64,000 bases of DNA from Streptomyces sp. TRM68367 (lineage in GTDB: Bacteria; Actinomycetota; Actinomycetes; Streptomycetales; Streptomycetaceae), in contig NZ_JACTVI010000032.1 of assembly GCF_014495685.1 (NCBI RefSeq), positions 1 through 64,000 of the forward strand, in the 5' to 3' direction. This document shows positions 16,762-25,332 of the stretch, in pieces. The notes beneath the pieces are model-generated. The model was not told the origin of the DNA, searched no databases, and saw nothing but the letters and a program-made list of their open reading frames with translations. Made by a program: the position numbers and the translations under genes. Each line of letters begins with the position of its first letter. The stretch's first letter is position 1.

Positions 16762-17631
16762 ATGCCTTCGAACACAGCAGCCCCGCCTCTCCCGGAACCT
16801 CTCCGGGTACCGGTCGCCGACTCCCACACCCACCTCGACATGCAGTCCGGCACGGTCGAGGAAGGGCTCGCGAAGGCCGCGTCCGTGGGGGTCACGACGG
16901 TCGTGCAGGTGGGGTGCGACGTCCGTGGCTCGCGGTGGGCGGCCGAGACGGCGGCGGCGTACGACGCCGTCCACGCGACGGTCGCCCTGCACCCGAACGA
17001 GGCGCCGCGCATCGTGCACGGTGACCCCGACGGCTGGTCGCGGCAGGGGGCGCGCGAGCCGGGCGGGGACGCGGGGCTCGACGAGGCGCTCGCCGAGATC
17101 GACCGGCTGGCCGCGTTGCCGCAGGTCAGGGGCGTCGGCGAGACGGGACTCGACTACTTCCGCACCGGGCCGGAGGGCAAGGAGGCGCAGGAGCGGTCCT
17201 TCCGCGCCCACATCGAGATCGCCAAGCGGCACGGCAAGGCCCTGGTCATCCACGACCGCGACGCCCACGCGGACGTGCTGCGCGTCCTGAAGGAGGAGGG
17301 CGCGCCCGAGCGGACGGTGTTCCACTGCTACTCCGGCGACGCCGAGATGGCGGAGATCTGCGCCCGCGCCGGGTACTTCATGTCCTTCGCCGGCAACGTC
17401 ACCTTCAAGAACGCGCAGAGCCTGCGGGACGCGCTGGCCGTGGCCCCGCTGGAGCTGGTCCTGGTGGAGACGGACGCGCCCTTCCTGACGCCGGTGCCGT
17501 ACCGGGGGCGGCCCAACGCCCCGTATCTCGTGCCGGTCACCGTGCGGGCGATGGCCGCCGTGCGGGGCGTCGACGAGGACACGCTGGCGGCGGCGCTCGC
17601 GGCGAACACGGCACGCGCGTTCGGCTACTGA
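16762..17631 (+). CDS. tatD: TatD family metal-dependent hydrolase (DNase)
   Basis: 289-residue TIM-barrel amidohydrolase-like nuclease. Metal ligands are visible in order: DSHTHLD (HxH), GVGETGLDY (bridging Glu), ALVIHDRDAH, FHCYSGD and VETDAPFL (catalytic Asp). The family removes 3' nucleotides from damaged DNA and acts in quality control. It precedes the rpf gene by about 118 nt. From memory the order tatD-rpfB-ksgA-ispE is conserved across Actinobacteria, including Mycobacterium. A non-conserved stretch (residues 88-105, DGWSRQGAREPGGDAG) enlarges one loop. Confidence 0.92.
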   Translation: MPSNTAAPPLPEPLRVPVADSHTHLDMQSGTVEEGLAKAASVGVTTVVQVGCDVRGSRWAAETAAAYDAVHATVALHPNEAPRIVHGDPDGWSRQGAREPGGDAGLDEALAEIDRLAALPQVRGVGETGLDYFRTGPEGKEAQERSFRAHIEIAKRHGKALVIHDRDAHADVLRVLKEEGAPERTVFHCYSGDAEMAEICARAGYFMSFAGNVTFKNAQSLRDALAVAPLELVLVETDAPFLTPVPYRGRPNAPYLVPVTVRAMAAVRGVDEDTLAAALAANTARAFGY

Positions 17632-17749
17632 CCTGACCGACGCCCCGTTCGAGCGACTGTGCGTAGTCGCGTCGCTTTGGAGAGTGAGCAACGCTCCGCT
17701 AGGTTCTGGTGGCCCATCCGGACCGTCTGGCCCTCTGGAGCGTGTCGGC

Positions 17750-19096
17750 GTGAGCAGTTCGCAGTACGAGACGTATGAGGCGTACGGCGCATATGAGGCC
17801 TACCGTCCGAGTCCGGGGTACGCGCCGCCGGAGGAGTTGCACTGGGCGGAAACGGTCGGGGCCGGTGTGGCGGAGGCGTCCGACGACACGTACGTGCCCG
17901 CCTACGAGGTGGCGGGAGCCGGGGAGCCTCCGGCGCCCGTTGCGCGCGCCGGGGGGAACCGTCGGTACGCGCGCCGGCGCAAGCCCCGGTACCCCGCGCC
18001 GACGGACGGCTCGATGCGCCGCCTGTTGCCGCAGGCGCTGGTGGTGGCGTTCCTCGCGGGCGGCACCACCGCGTTCGTCGCCAAGGACAAGGCGATCGAG
18101 CTGAGCGTCGACGGCAGGCCGCGCACGCTGCACACGTTCGCCGACGACGTGACCGAGCTGCTCGCGGACGAGGGCGTCGAGGTGGGGGCGCGCGACGCGG
18201 TGGCGCCCGCGCCCGGTACGGCGCTGACCGACGGTGACGAGGTCGCGGTGCGCTACGGGCGCCCCGTGCGGCTGACGCTGGACGGGCACCGGCGTGAGGT
18301 GTGGACGACGGCGCGCACGGTGGACGGGGCGCTCAGGCAGTTGGGGGTGCGCGCGGAGGGCGCCCATCTGTCGGCGGCGCGCTCCCGGCGGATCGGGCGT
18401 GCGGGGCTCGCGCTGGACGTCCGTACGGAACGTGCCGTGACGATCATGGCCGACGGGCGGGCGCGCAGGATCCGTACGAACGCGGCGACGGTGCGGGAGG
18501 CCGTGGAGCAGGCCGGTATCGCCCTGCGAGGCGAGGACACGACCTCCGTCCCGCCGGGGAGCTTCCCGCGCGACGGCCAGACGATCACGGTCCTGCGCAT
18601 CACCGGCGGCAAGGAGATCCGCGAGGAGCCGATCCCCTTTGGCGTTCGGCGGATTTCGGACCCCGCCCTCTTCCAGGGCACGCAGGTCATCGAACGCCCG
18701 GGCCAGCCGGGTCTGCGCCGCACCACGTACTTCCTCCGCACCATCAACGGCGTCGAACAAAAACCCCGCCGCATCGAGTCCGAGGTGATCCGCACCCCTC
18801 GCCACCGCCTGATCCGAGTCGGCACCAAGCCCCAGCCGACCTCGGTCGAGGGAGCCGACCACCTGAACTGGCAGGGCCTTGCGGCCTGCGAATCAGGCGG
18901 CCGCCCCGATGCGGTGGACTCCTCCGGGACCTACGGCGGCCTGTACCAGTTCGACACCCAGACCTGGCACAGCCTCGGCGGCCGAGGCCGCCCCCAGGAC
19001 GCCTCCGCCGCCGAACAGACCTACCGAGCCAAGAAGCTCTACACCCGCCAAGGCACCAGCCCCTGGCCCCACTGCGGCGCACGCCTCCACAGCTGA
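17750..19096 (+). CDS. rpfB: Resuscitation-promoting factor, RpfB-like
   Basis: 448-residue exported muralytic enzyme. Order: a Tyr/Glu-rich cytoplasmic segment (QYETYEAYGAYEAY), a basic stretch and one helix (LLPQALVVAFLAGGTTAFVA), DUF348 repeats, a G5 domain about residues 290-365 (ITGGKEIREEPIPFGVRRI), and the Rpf transglycosylase-like domain with catalytic Glu381 in LAACESGGRPD. It cleaves peptidoglycan to wake spores. GTG 17750 has GGAG 9 nt upstream. GTG 17684, with its GGAGA only one base away, is less likely. There is no room upstream for a ydaO-type c-di-AMP riboswitch as found before other rpf genes. Confidence 0.9.
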   Translation: MSSSQYETYEAYGAYEAYRPSPGYAPPEELHWAETVGAGVAEASDDTYVPAYEVAGAGEPPAPVARAGGNRRYARRRKPRYPAPTDGSMRRLLPQALVVAFLAGGTTAFVAKDKAIELSVDGRPRTLHTFADDVTELLADEGVEVGARDAVAPAPGTALTDGDEVAVRYGRPVRLTLDGHRREVWTTARTVDGALRQLGVRAEGAHLSAARSRRIGRAGLALDVRTERAVTIMADGRARRIRTNAATVREAVEQAGIALRGEDTTSVPPGSFPRDGQTITVLRITGGKEIREEPIPFGVRRISDPALFQGTQVIERPGQPGLRRTTYFLRTINGVEQKPRRIESEVIRTPRHRLIRVGTKPQPTSVEGADHLNWQGLAACESGGRPDAVDSSGTYGGLYQFDTQTWHSLGGRGRPQDASAAEQTYRAKKLYTRQGTSPWPHCGARLHS

Positions 19097-19126
19097 CAGC
19101 CGTCGCCTGGCCCGGCGCGGCGCGTG

Positions 19127-19173
19127 TGCGGGTTGTGCTCGCGGCGGCCTGCGCGGGTGGGCGCGGCGGCACC
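19127..19173. repeat. Intergenic repeat, copy 1
   Basis: TGCGGGTTGTG (19127-19137) is followed, 16 bases later, by CGGGTGGGCGCGGCGGCACC (19154-19173). Both motifs recur at 26052-26062 and 26265-26284, the second with one mismatch. From memory this is a dispersed family in Streptomyces found after genes. Confidence 0.55.
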
Positions 19174-19277
19174 CCGCCGGCGCGGGCGAGCGCACCCTCC
19201 CTCGGCCAGCACCAACGCCGGGCAGGCAACAGACACAGCCCAGCCGACGCAGTCACCCCACCGCCACCCAACCCCCG

Positions 19278-19291
19278 TACCCTTGTCGCCG
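19278..19291 (+). promoter_or_regulatory. Probable leaderless promoter of ksgA
   Basis: TACCCT (19278-19283) fits the Streptomyces TAnnnT -10 and ends 7 bases before GTG 19291. No Shine-Dalgarno exists in the C-rich upstream stretch. Transcription starting at the initiation codon would give a leaderless message. Confidence 0.5.
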
Positions 19292-20163
19292 TGACCAGCC
19301 CCATCCCCGACGCCCTCCTGGGCCCCGCCGACATCCGCGAACTGGCGGCAGCCCTCGGCGTCCGCCCCACCAAACAGCGCGGCCAGAACTTCGTGATCGA
19401 CGCGAACACGGTCCGCCGTATCGTCCGCACCGCAGGCGTCCGCCCCGACGACACCGTCGTCGAGGTGGGCCCGGGGCTCGGCTCCCTCACCCTCGCCCTG
19501 CTGGAGGCCGCCGACCGCGTCACCGCCGTCGAGATCGACGACGTACTCGCCGCGGCTCTGCCCGCCACCATCGCGGCGCGTATGCCGGAGCGCGCCGATC
19601 GCTTCGCCCTGGTGCACTCCGACGCGATGCACGTCACCGACCTGCCCGGCCCGCCCCCGACCGCGCTGGTCGCGAACCTGCCCTACAACGTCGCCGTCCC
19701 CGTCCTGCTGCACATGCTCGATACCTTCCCGACCATCGACCGCACCCTCGTGATGGTCCAGGCCGAAGTCGCCGACCGGCTCGCCGCGGCGCCCGGCTCC
19801 AAGGTGTACGGCGTCCCGTCCGTCAAGGCCAACTGGTACGCCGAGGTCAGGCGGGCCGGATCCATCGGCCGCAACGTCTTCTGGCCCGCGCCGAACGTCG
19901 ACAGCGGGCTCGTCTCCCTGACCCGCCGCGGCGAGCCGGTCAAGACCACGGCCACCAAGGGGGAGGTGTTCGCCGTCATCGATGCGGCGTTCGCCCAGCG
20001 GCGCAAGACGCTGCGGGCCGCTCTCGCGGGGTGGGCCGGGTCGGCTGCCGCCGCCGAGACCGCCCTCGTCGCCGCCGGCGTCTCCCCGCAGGCGCGCGGC
20101 GAGTCCCTGACCATCGACCAGTTCGCGCGCATCGCCGAGCACAAGGAGCCCGGTCCCCAGTGA
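19291..20163 (+). CDS. rsmA: 16S rRNA dimethyladenosine transferase KsgA/RsmA
   Basis: 290-residue SAM enzyme that dimethylates A1518 and A1519 in 16S rRNA late in small-subunit assembly. Seen: PTKQRGQNFVID, SAM motif EVGPGLGSLTLALLE, acidic VEIDD, HSDAMHV and the catalytic NLPYNVAVP (NLPY). Then FWPAPNVDSGLVSL and the C-terminal FAQRRKTLRAAL. GTG 19291 is supported by homology and by a -10-like TACCCT 7 nt before it, so the transcript may be leaderless. It overlaps ispE by four bases (GTGA). The same two genes pair in many Actinobacteria. Confidence 0.95.
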   Translation: MTSPIPDALLGPADIRELAAALGVRPTKQRGQNFVIDANTVRRIVRTAGVRPDDTVVEVGPGLGSLTLALLEAADRVTAVEIDDVLAAALPATIAARMPERADRFALVHSDAMHVTDLPGPPPTALVANLPYNVAVPVLLHMLDTFPTIDRTLVMVQAEVADRLAAAPGSKVYGVPSVKANWYAEVRRAGSIGRNVFWPAPNVDSGLVSLTRRGEPVKTTATKGEVFAVIDAAFAQRRKTLRAALAGWAGSAAAAETALVAAGVSPQARGESLTIDQFARIAEHKEPGPQ

Positions 20164-21065
20164 GCGTCACCGTCCGCGTCCCCGCCAAGGTCAACGTCCA
20201 GCTCGCGGTGGGCCGCGCCCGCCCCGACGGCTTCCACGACCTGGCCAACGTCTTCCTGGCGGTCGGCCTGTACGACGAGGTCACCGTGACCCCGGCCGAC
20301 GCCCTCCGCGTCACCTGCGCCGGGCCGGACTCCGATCAGGTTCCCCTGGACCGTACGAATCTCGCGGCCCGCGCGGCCGAAGCGCTCGCCGCGCGGTACG
20401 GACGGGACCCTGACGTCCACATTCACATCGCCAAGGACATCCCCGTGGCCGGCGGCATGGCGGGCGGCAGCGCGGACGGCGCGGCGGCCCTCCTCGCCTG
20501 CGACACCCTGTGGGGCACCCACGCCTCCCGCGACGAACTGCTCGACATCTGCGCCGAGTTGGGCAGCGACGTACCGTTCAGCCTGGTCGGCGGGGCCGCG
20601 CTGGGCATCGGGCGGGGCGAGAAGCTGACCGTCCTGGACGTCGGCGGCACCTTCCACTGGGTCTTCGCGATGGCCGGCCGCGGTCTGTCGACGCCGGCCG
20701 TCTTCCGGGAGTTCGACCGCCTTGGGGAAGGCATGGAAATCCCCGAGCCCGTCGCCTCCCAGCCGCTGCTCGGCGCCCTCGCCAAGGGCGATCCGGACGC
20801 GCTCGCCGCCGCTGTCTCCAACGACCTCCAGCCCGCTGCCCTCTGCCTCTTCCCGGAACTCGCCGGCACGCTCGCGGCGGGCCGCGCGGCCGGCGCCCTC
20901 GCCGCGCTGGTGTCCGGCTCCGGCCCGACCACGGCGTTCCTCGCGCGGGACGCCGAGTCGGCGGTCCAAGTGGCCGAGGTGCTGCGGGCGTCGGGCACGT
21001 GCCGGACGGTGCGTACGGCAGTGTCGCCGGCGCCGGGCGCCACGGTGGTGGAGATACGGCGTTAA
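20160..21065 (+). CDS. ispE: 4-diphosphocytidyl-2-C-methyl-D-erythritol kinase
   Basis: 301-residue GHMP kinase of the MEP isoprenoid pathway, phosphorylating the 2-hydroxyl of CDP-ME. Seen: VRVPAKVNVQLAVGRARPDGFH, the ATP loop DIPVAGGMAGGSADGAAALL, GSDVPFSLVGGAALGIGRGE, and the C-terminal motif ALVSGSGPTTAFLARD. Its GTG overlaps the ksgA stop, implying coupling. No gene follows in the same unit for 150 nt. The length and all motifs are normal. Confidence 0.95.
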   Translation: MSVTVRVPAKVNVQLAVGRARPDGFHDLANVFLAVGLYDEVTVTPADALRVTCAGPDSDQVPLDRTNLAARAAEALAARYGRDPDVHIHIAKDIPVAGGMAGGSADGAAALLACDTLWGTHASRDELLDICAELGSDVPFSLVGGAALGIGRGEKLTVLDVGGTFHWVFAMAGRGLSTPAVFREFDRLGEGMEIPEPVASQPLLGALAKGDPDALAAAVSNDLQPAALCLFPELAGTLAAGRAAGALAALVSGSGPTTAFLARDAESAVQVAEVLRASGTCRTVRTAVSPAPGATVVEIRR

Positions 21066-21215
21066 ACATCCTTCGCCTTATCTCCACACGAACTACTGCG
21101 AACGCAGTACTGCTGCGACGCGTGTGACAGCTAGCCTTCTTGACCATTCAAGCAGTCGTCCGCCGCCCCGGTGCGGTGTGATGCCCGTCAGTGAACGGCC
21201 GGAAGGTCAACTCCC

Positions 21216-22331
21216 GTGTCCCAGCCCCCCATTCCCTCCCACCGCAGGCAGCCGCGCCTGACCCGGCGCGGCATGATCGGAGCCGCCGGAGCCGTGGCCG
21301 CCGGTGCCGCACTCACCCCGGTCGTCTTCGCCGCGACCGACGGCTCAGACAACGCACCGGCCGCCGACAAGGACTCCGGCACCAAGCCCGAGAAGTTCCC
21401 GGCCACCCGCGCCGAGACCGCCAAGGGCACCGCCCCGGCCGCCACCGCCTTCGCCGCCTCCTTCGTCGGCGTCCGCTGGGACGGCACCCAGGACGCCGCC
21501 GGCATCCGCTTCACGGACGGCAAGGCGTCCGGCGACTGGCAGACGCTGAGCAGGGGCTGCGCCACCGTCGACGGCGGCGGTACGGCCCTGGTCGCGGCCG
21601 GGAACGCCACGGCGTACGAACTGAAGGCTCCGGACGGCGCGTCCGGCGTGGTGTCCCTGGCGATCGACACCACCGACGGCCCGAAGCGCACGGTCAAGGT
21701 GCCGTCGGATCCCACGCGCGTGCGGGGCGTCCAGTACCTGTCCCGCCCGGCCTGGGGCGCCGACGAGTCGAAGCGGTTCAAGGACGGGAAGGTCAACTCG
21801 CCCGAGAAGTACTACCCGTTCCAGTTGATCACCGTCCACCACACGGACACCCCGAACAACGACCCCGACCCGGCGGCCACTGTCCGCGCGATCTACGAGT
21901 ACCACGCGGTCACCCTCGACTGGGGCGACATCGGCTACCACTTCCTCATCGACGAGGCCGGCAACATCTACGAGGGCCGCTACTCCGGCGACGACGGCCT
22001 GCCCGCCTTCGACCCGGAGGGCAACGTAGTCACCGGCTTCCACACCGCTGGCTTCAACTCCGGCAATCTGGGCATCGCCCTCCTCGGCAACCTGGCCGAA
22101 CAGGGCCCCACGGACGCGGCCAAGGCGTCCCTGACCCGGCTGATCAGGGTGATATCCCGCCTGAAGGGCCTGGACCCGCTGGCGCAGATGACCTACACCA
22201 ACCCGGTCAACGGTACGAAGAAGGACGGCATGAACGCGATCAGCGGTCACCGTGACTGGATGGCGACCGACTGCCCGGGCCAGACGATGTACGACCTGCT
22301 CGGCGAGGTCCGCACCGCCGTCGCCCGCTGA
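21216..22331 (+). CDS. Tat-exported N-acetylmuramoyl-L-alanine amidase (PGRP type)
   Basis: 371 residues. A twin-arginine signal (RLTRRGMIGAAGAVAAGAAL then TPVVFA) sends it folded across the membrane. A variable domain follows, then the amidase_2/PGRP domain about residues 180-360 with zinc ligands in TVHHTDTPNND and ISGHRDWMATDCPGQ. It would cut the bond between MurNAc and L-alanine in the wall. GTG 21216 puts the Tat motif at residues 17-19. It has its own promoter region and sits between ispE and the ABC-F gene. The substrate step is from family knowledge. Confidence 0.9.
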   Translation: MSQPPIPSHRRQPRLTRRGMIGAAGAVAAGAALTPVVFAATDGSDNAPAADKDSGTKPEKFPATRAETAKGTAPAATAFAASFVGVRWDGTQDAAGIRFTDGKASGDWQTLSRGCATVDGGGTALVAAGNATAYELKAPDGASGVVSLAIDTTDGPKRTVKVPSDPTRVRGVQYLSRPAWGADESKRFKDGKVNSPEKYYPFQLITVHHTDTPNNDPDPAATVRAIYEYHAVTLDWGDIGYHFLIDEAGNIYEGRYSGDDGLPAFDPEGNVVTGFHTAGFNSGNLGIALLGNLAEQGPTDAAKASLTRLIRVISRLKGLDPLAQMTYTNPVNGTKKDGMNAISGHRDWMATDCPGQTMYDLLGEVRTAVAR

Positions 22332-22454
22332 CCCGGACGACATACGGGGCTGCCCCGCTGACCTGCGCGGCGGCCCCGTGACCTGCGGGGGATCGGTCAC
22401 CCATCGGCGCACACTACGCTGGGAGGCTGATCGATCCCCGCGAGCAGGAGAAAA

Positions 22455-24263
22455 ATGGCCGTCAACCTGGTCAATGTCGAGAACGTCAGCAAGGTGTACG
22501 GCACCCGTGCCCTCCTCGACGGCGTGTCCCTCGGCGTCTCCGAGGGGGACCGCATCGGTGTGGTCGGCCGCAACGGCGACGGCAAGACCACGCTGATCCG
22601 GATGCTGGCCAGGCTGGAGGAGGCCGACACCGGACGCGTCACGCACTCCGGCGGGCTGCGCCTCGGCGTGCTCACCCAGCACGACTCCCTCGACCCCGAG
22701 GCCACCGTCCGGCACGAGGTCATCGGCGACATGGCCGACCACGAGTGGGCGGGCAACGCCAAGGTCAGGGACGTACTGACGGGTCTGTTCGGCGGGCTCG
22801 ACCTGCCCAGCTTCCCGAAAGGGCTGGACACCGTCATCGGGCCGCTGTCCGGTGGTGAGCGGCGCCGTATCGCGCTCGCCAAGCTGCTCATCGACGAGCA
22901 GGACCTGATCGTCCTGGACGAGCCCACCAACCACCTCGACGTCGAGGGCATCGCCTGGCTCGCCCGGCATCTGCGCAGCCGGCGCTCCGCGCTGGTGTGC
23001 GTCACGCACGACCGCTGGTTCCTCGACCAGGTCTGCACCCGCATGTGGGACGTCCAGCGCGGCACCGTCCACGAGTACGAGGGCGGCTACTCCGACTACG
23101 TCTTCGCCCGGGCGGAGCGGGAGCGGATCGCCGCCTCCGAGGAGGCCAAGCGGCAGAACCTCGTCCGCAAGGAGCTGGCCTGGCTGCGCCGCGGCGCCCC
23201 CGCCCGGACGTCCAAGCCGCGCTTCCGCGTCGAGGCCGCCAACGAGCTCATCAAGGACGTACCGCCGCCCCGGGACACCAGCGAGCTGATGAGGTTCGCC
23301 TCCTCGCGGCTCGGCAAGACCGTGTTCGACCTGGAGGACATCACCGTCCAGGCCGGGCCCAAGGTGCTGCTCAAGCACGTGACCTGGCAGCTCGGGCCGG
23401 GCGACCGGATCGGCCTCGTCGGGGTCAACGGGGCGGGAAAGACGTCCCTGTTGCGGGCGCTCGCGGACGCCGCGTTCAGCGAGGGCGAGCGGCAGCCCGC
23501 GAGCGGGCGGATCCGCGTCGGCAGGACCGTGAAGCTCGCCTACCTGTCGCAGGAGGTCACCGAACTCGCCCCCGCCCTGCGGGTGCTGGAGGCCGTCCAG
23601 CAGGTGCGCGAGCGCGTCGACCTCGGCAAGGGGCGCGAGATGACCGCCGGGCAGCTGTGCGAGACGTTCGGCTTCACCAAGGAGAAGCAGTGGACGCCGG
23701 TCGGCGACCTGTCCGGCGGTGAGCGGCGGCGGCTCCAGCTGCTGCGGCTGCTGATGGACGAGCCCAACGTCCTCTTCCTCGACGAGCCCACCAACGACCT
23801 CGACATCGAAACGCTCACGCAGCTGGAGGACGTCCTCGACGGCTGGCCGGGCTCGATGATCGTCATCTCCCACGACCGGTTCTTCGTGGAGCGCACCACC
23901 GACCGGGTCTTCGCCCTGCTCGGCGACGGCACGCTGCGGATGCTGCCGCGCGGTATCGACGAGTACCTGGAGCGGCGCAGGCGGATGGAGGAGGCCGCGG
24001 CGGCGACCGCGACACCCGTGGCGCCCGCGGCCGAGAAGACCGAGAAGAGCGCCGCCGACCAGCGCGCCGCCAAGAAGGAACTCCAGAAGATCGAACGGCA
24101 GCTCGACCGGATCTCCGAGAAGGAGAGCAGGCTGCACGCCCACATCGCCGAGAACGCGACCGACTTCGCGAAGGTGGCGGAACTGGACACCGAGCTGCGC
24201 GAGTTGACCGGGCAGCGCGAGGAACTGGAGCTTCGCTGGCTGGAACTTGCGGAGGACGCGTGA
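22455..24263 (+). CDS. ABC-F family ATPase (Uup-like)
   Basis: 602-residue soluble protein with two ABC domains and no membrane part. Domain 1: Walker A GRNGDGKTT, signature LSGGERRRIALAKLL, Walker B LIVLDEPTNHLD. The inter-domain linker (about 225-305) has ARAERERIAASEEAKRQNLV. Domain 2: GVNGAGKTS, LSGGERRRLQLLRLL, VLFLDEPTNDLD. A charged coiled coil ends the protein (QKIERQLDRISEKESRLHAH), as in Uup, which binds DNA. ABC-F proteins act on ribosomes or nucleic acid, and some protect against antibiotics. This one looks like the housekeeping Uup type. GAGCAGGAGAAAA precedes the ATG. Confidence 0.92.
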   Translation: MAVNLVNVENVSKVYGTRALLDGVSLGVSEGDRIGVVGRNGDGKTTLIRMLARLEEADTGRVTHSGGLRLGVLTQHDSLDPEATVRHEVIGDMADHEWAGNAKVRDVLTGLFGGLDLPSFPKGLDTVIGPLSGGERRRIALAKLLIDEQDLIVLDEPTNHLDVEGIAWLARHLRSRRSALVCVTHDRWFLDQVCTRMWDVQRGTVHEYEGGYSDYVFARAERERIAASEEAKRQNLVRKELAWLRRGAPARTSKPRFRVEAANELIKDVPPPRDTSELMRFASSRLGKTVFDLEDITVQAGPKVLLKHVTWQLGPGDRIGLVGVNGAGKTSLLRALADAAFSEGERQPASGRIRVGRTVKLAYLSQEVTELAPALRVLEAVQQVRERVDLGKGREMTAGQLCETFGFTKEKQWTPVGDLSGGERRRLQLLRLLMDEPNVLFLDEPTNDLDIETLTQLEDVLDGWPGSMIVISHDRFFVERTTDRVFALLGDGTLRMLPRGIDEYLERRRRMEEAAAATATPVAPAAEKTEKSAADQRAAKKELQKIERQLDRISEKESRLHAHIAENATDFAKVAELDTELRELTGQREELELRWLELAEDA

Positions 24264-24329
24264 AAGGTGCGTGCTGTGTTTTCTGGGGGGACACCCCCCG
24301 GACCCGCCACGCGTAACGGGGGCATCACA

Positions 24330-24367
24330 GGCCCGTCCGCCCTTGGGAACAGGGGCTGAGACGGGCC
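24330..24367 (+). terminator. Hairpin terminator after the ABC-F gene
   Basis: GGCCCGTC (24330-24337) pairs with GACGGGCC (24360-24367) across a 22-nt loop. It lies 66 nt after the stop codon. No U-run follows. Confidence 0.5.
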
Positions 24368-24486
24368 CGTGCCGTGTCCGCGGCTGGTGATAGAAAGGGC
24401 GACTGAGAACTTTCTGAGAACGACTCTGGGGCCCAACGCCCCTCAGGGCGTGGCTAAAAATCAGTGATCGAACGGGGGAGCCGCTG

Positions 24487-25056
24487 ATGACTCAGCCGCC
24501 CAGTCAGCCACCGCAGGGTGGCTGCGGTGGCGGTTTCGGTGCCCCGCAGTCCCCACCGCCTCCGCAGGGCCCGCCCCAGGCACCGCCGCCTCAACAGGGC
24601 CCGCCGCAGCCGGGTTACGGCTATCCGCAGCAGCCGCCGCAGCCCGGTTACGGCTACCCGCAGCAGCCTCCGCGGCAGCCCGGCCCCTACGGGCAACCGG
24701 GGCCGTACACGCCGGGGCCGTACGCCTCCGGCCCGTACGGCCAGCCGCAGCAGCCGGGTCCGTATGGCCAGCCCGGCTACCCGCCCCAGCCGCAGTACCC
24801 GGGCGCGCCCGGCACCCCGCCGCCCGGCGGCTCCCGCAACCCCTTCAAGGGCCAGCCCGCCCTCGTCATCGCCGCCGCCGTGGCCGCGCTGCTGGTCATC
24901 GGCGGCACGGTGTTCGCCGTCAGCAGCGGCGACGACGGCAAGGACAACGAGATCCTCTACTCGCAGGGCCGGCTGTACATGGCCGACGTGTTCGCGAGCA
25001 AGCCGTCGAGTACGCGGGAGAAGGAGTACTTGGCAGTCGCGTTCGGCACGAGCTGA
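24487..25056 (+). CDS. Pro/Gln/Gly-rich single-pass membrane protein, probably internally deleted
   Basis: 189 residues. The first 120 are a low-complexity cytoplasmic tract of PQQGPPQPGYGYPQQPPQPG-type repeats. One helix (PALVIAAAVAALLVIGGTVFAV) then leads to only 45 outside residues, SSGDDGKDNEILYSQGRLYM and onward to LAVAFGTS. In other Streptomyces I recall this N-terminus joined to a long outside domain with PQQ-type beta-propeller repeats whose end resembles RLYMADVF...EYLAVAFG. The present gene therefore probably lacks the middle in frame. RBS-like GGGGGAG precedes ATG 24487. A strong terminator follows. Confidence 0.7.
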   Translation: MTQPPSQPPQGGCGGGFGAPQSPPPPQGPPQAPPPQQGPPQPGYGYPQQPPQPGYGYPQQPPRQPGPYGQPGPYTPGPYASGPYGQPQQPGPYGQPGYPPQPQYPGAPGTPPPGGSRNPFKGQPALVIAAAVAALLVIGGTVFAVSSGDDGKDNEILYSQGRLYMADVFASKPSSTREKEYLAVAFGTS

Positions 25057-25073
25057 CCTGTTCGGTTCTGGTA

Positions 25074-25104
25074 CGGCCCCGTCCCTGTTCAGGGGGCGGG
25101 GCCG
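25074..25104 (+). terminator. Strong hairpin terminator
   Basis: CGGCCCCG pairs with CGGGGCCG, extended inward by TCCCT/AGGG, around a short GTTC loop. It stands 18 nt after the stop at 25056. It probably insulates the regulator gene at 25333. Confidence 0.7.
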
Positions 25105-25332
25105 TTCGCGTGTTGCTCATCTACCGCTTGACTGGTGTCCATCACTGCTGAATGCGAGGAATTTCGGCGATCCGTGGCACTTCTCGCCGGTAGGGGAAGC
25201 GCGACGTCGAACAAGCGTGTAGCTTCCGGGGGCATGAAGAGCGGGGGAGCCGGGAGGGGGCTTTCGTCCGTGCGGACCAGTGGGCATCCATAGGGGATCG
25301 GAGATCCATTGGGGGGACTGGGGGGTTGCTCG

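Noticed and set aside
17632..17749. A ydaO-type c-di-AMP riboswitch before the rpf gene
   Set aside because: Only 118 bases are available and the conserved core elements are not visible.
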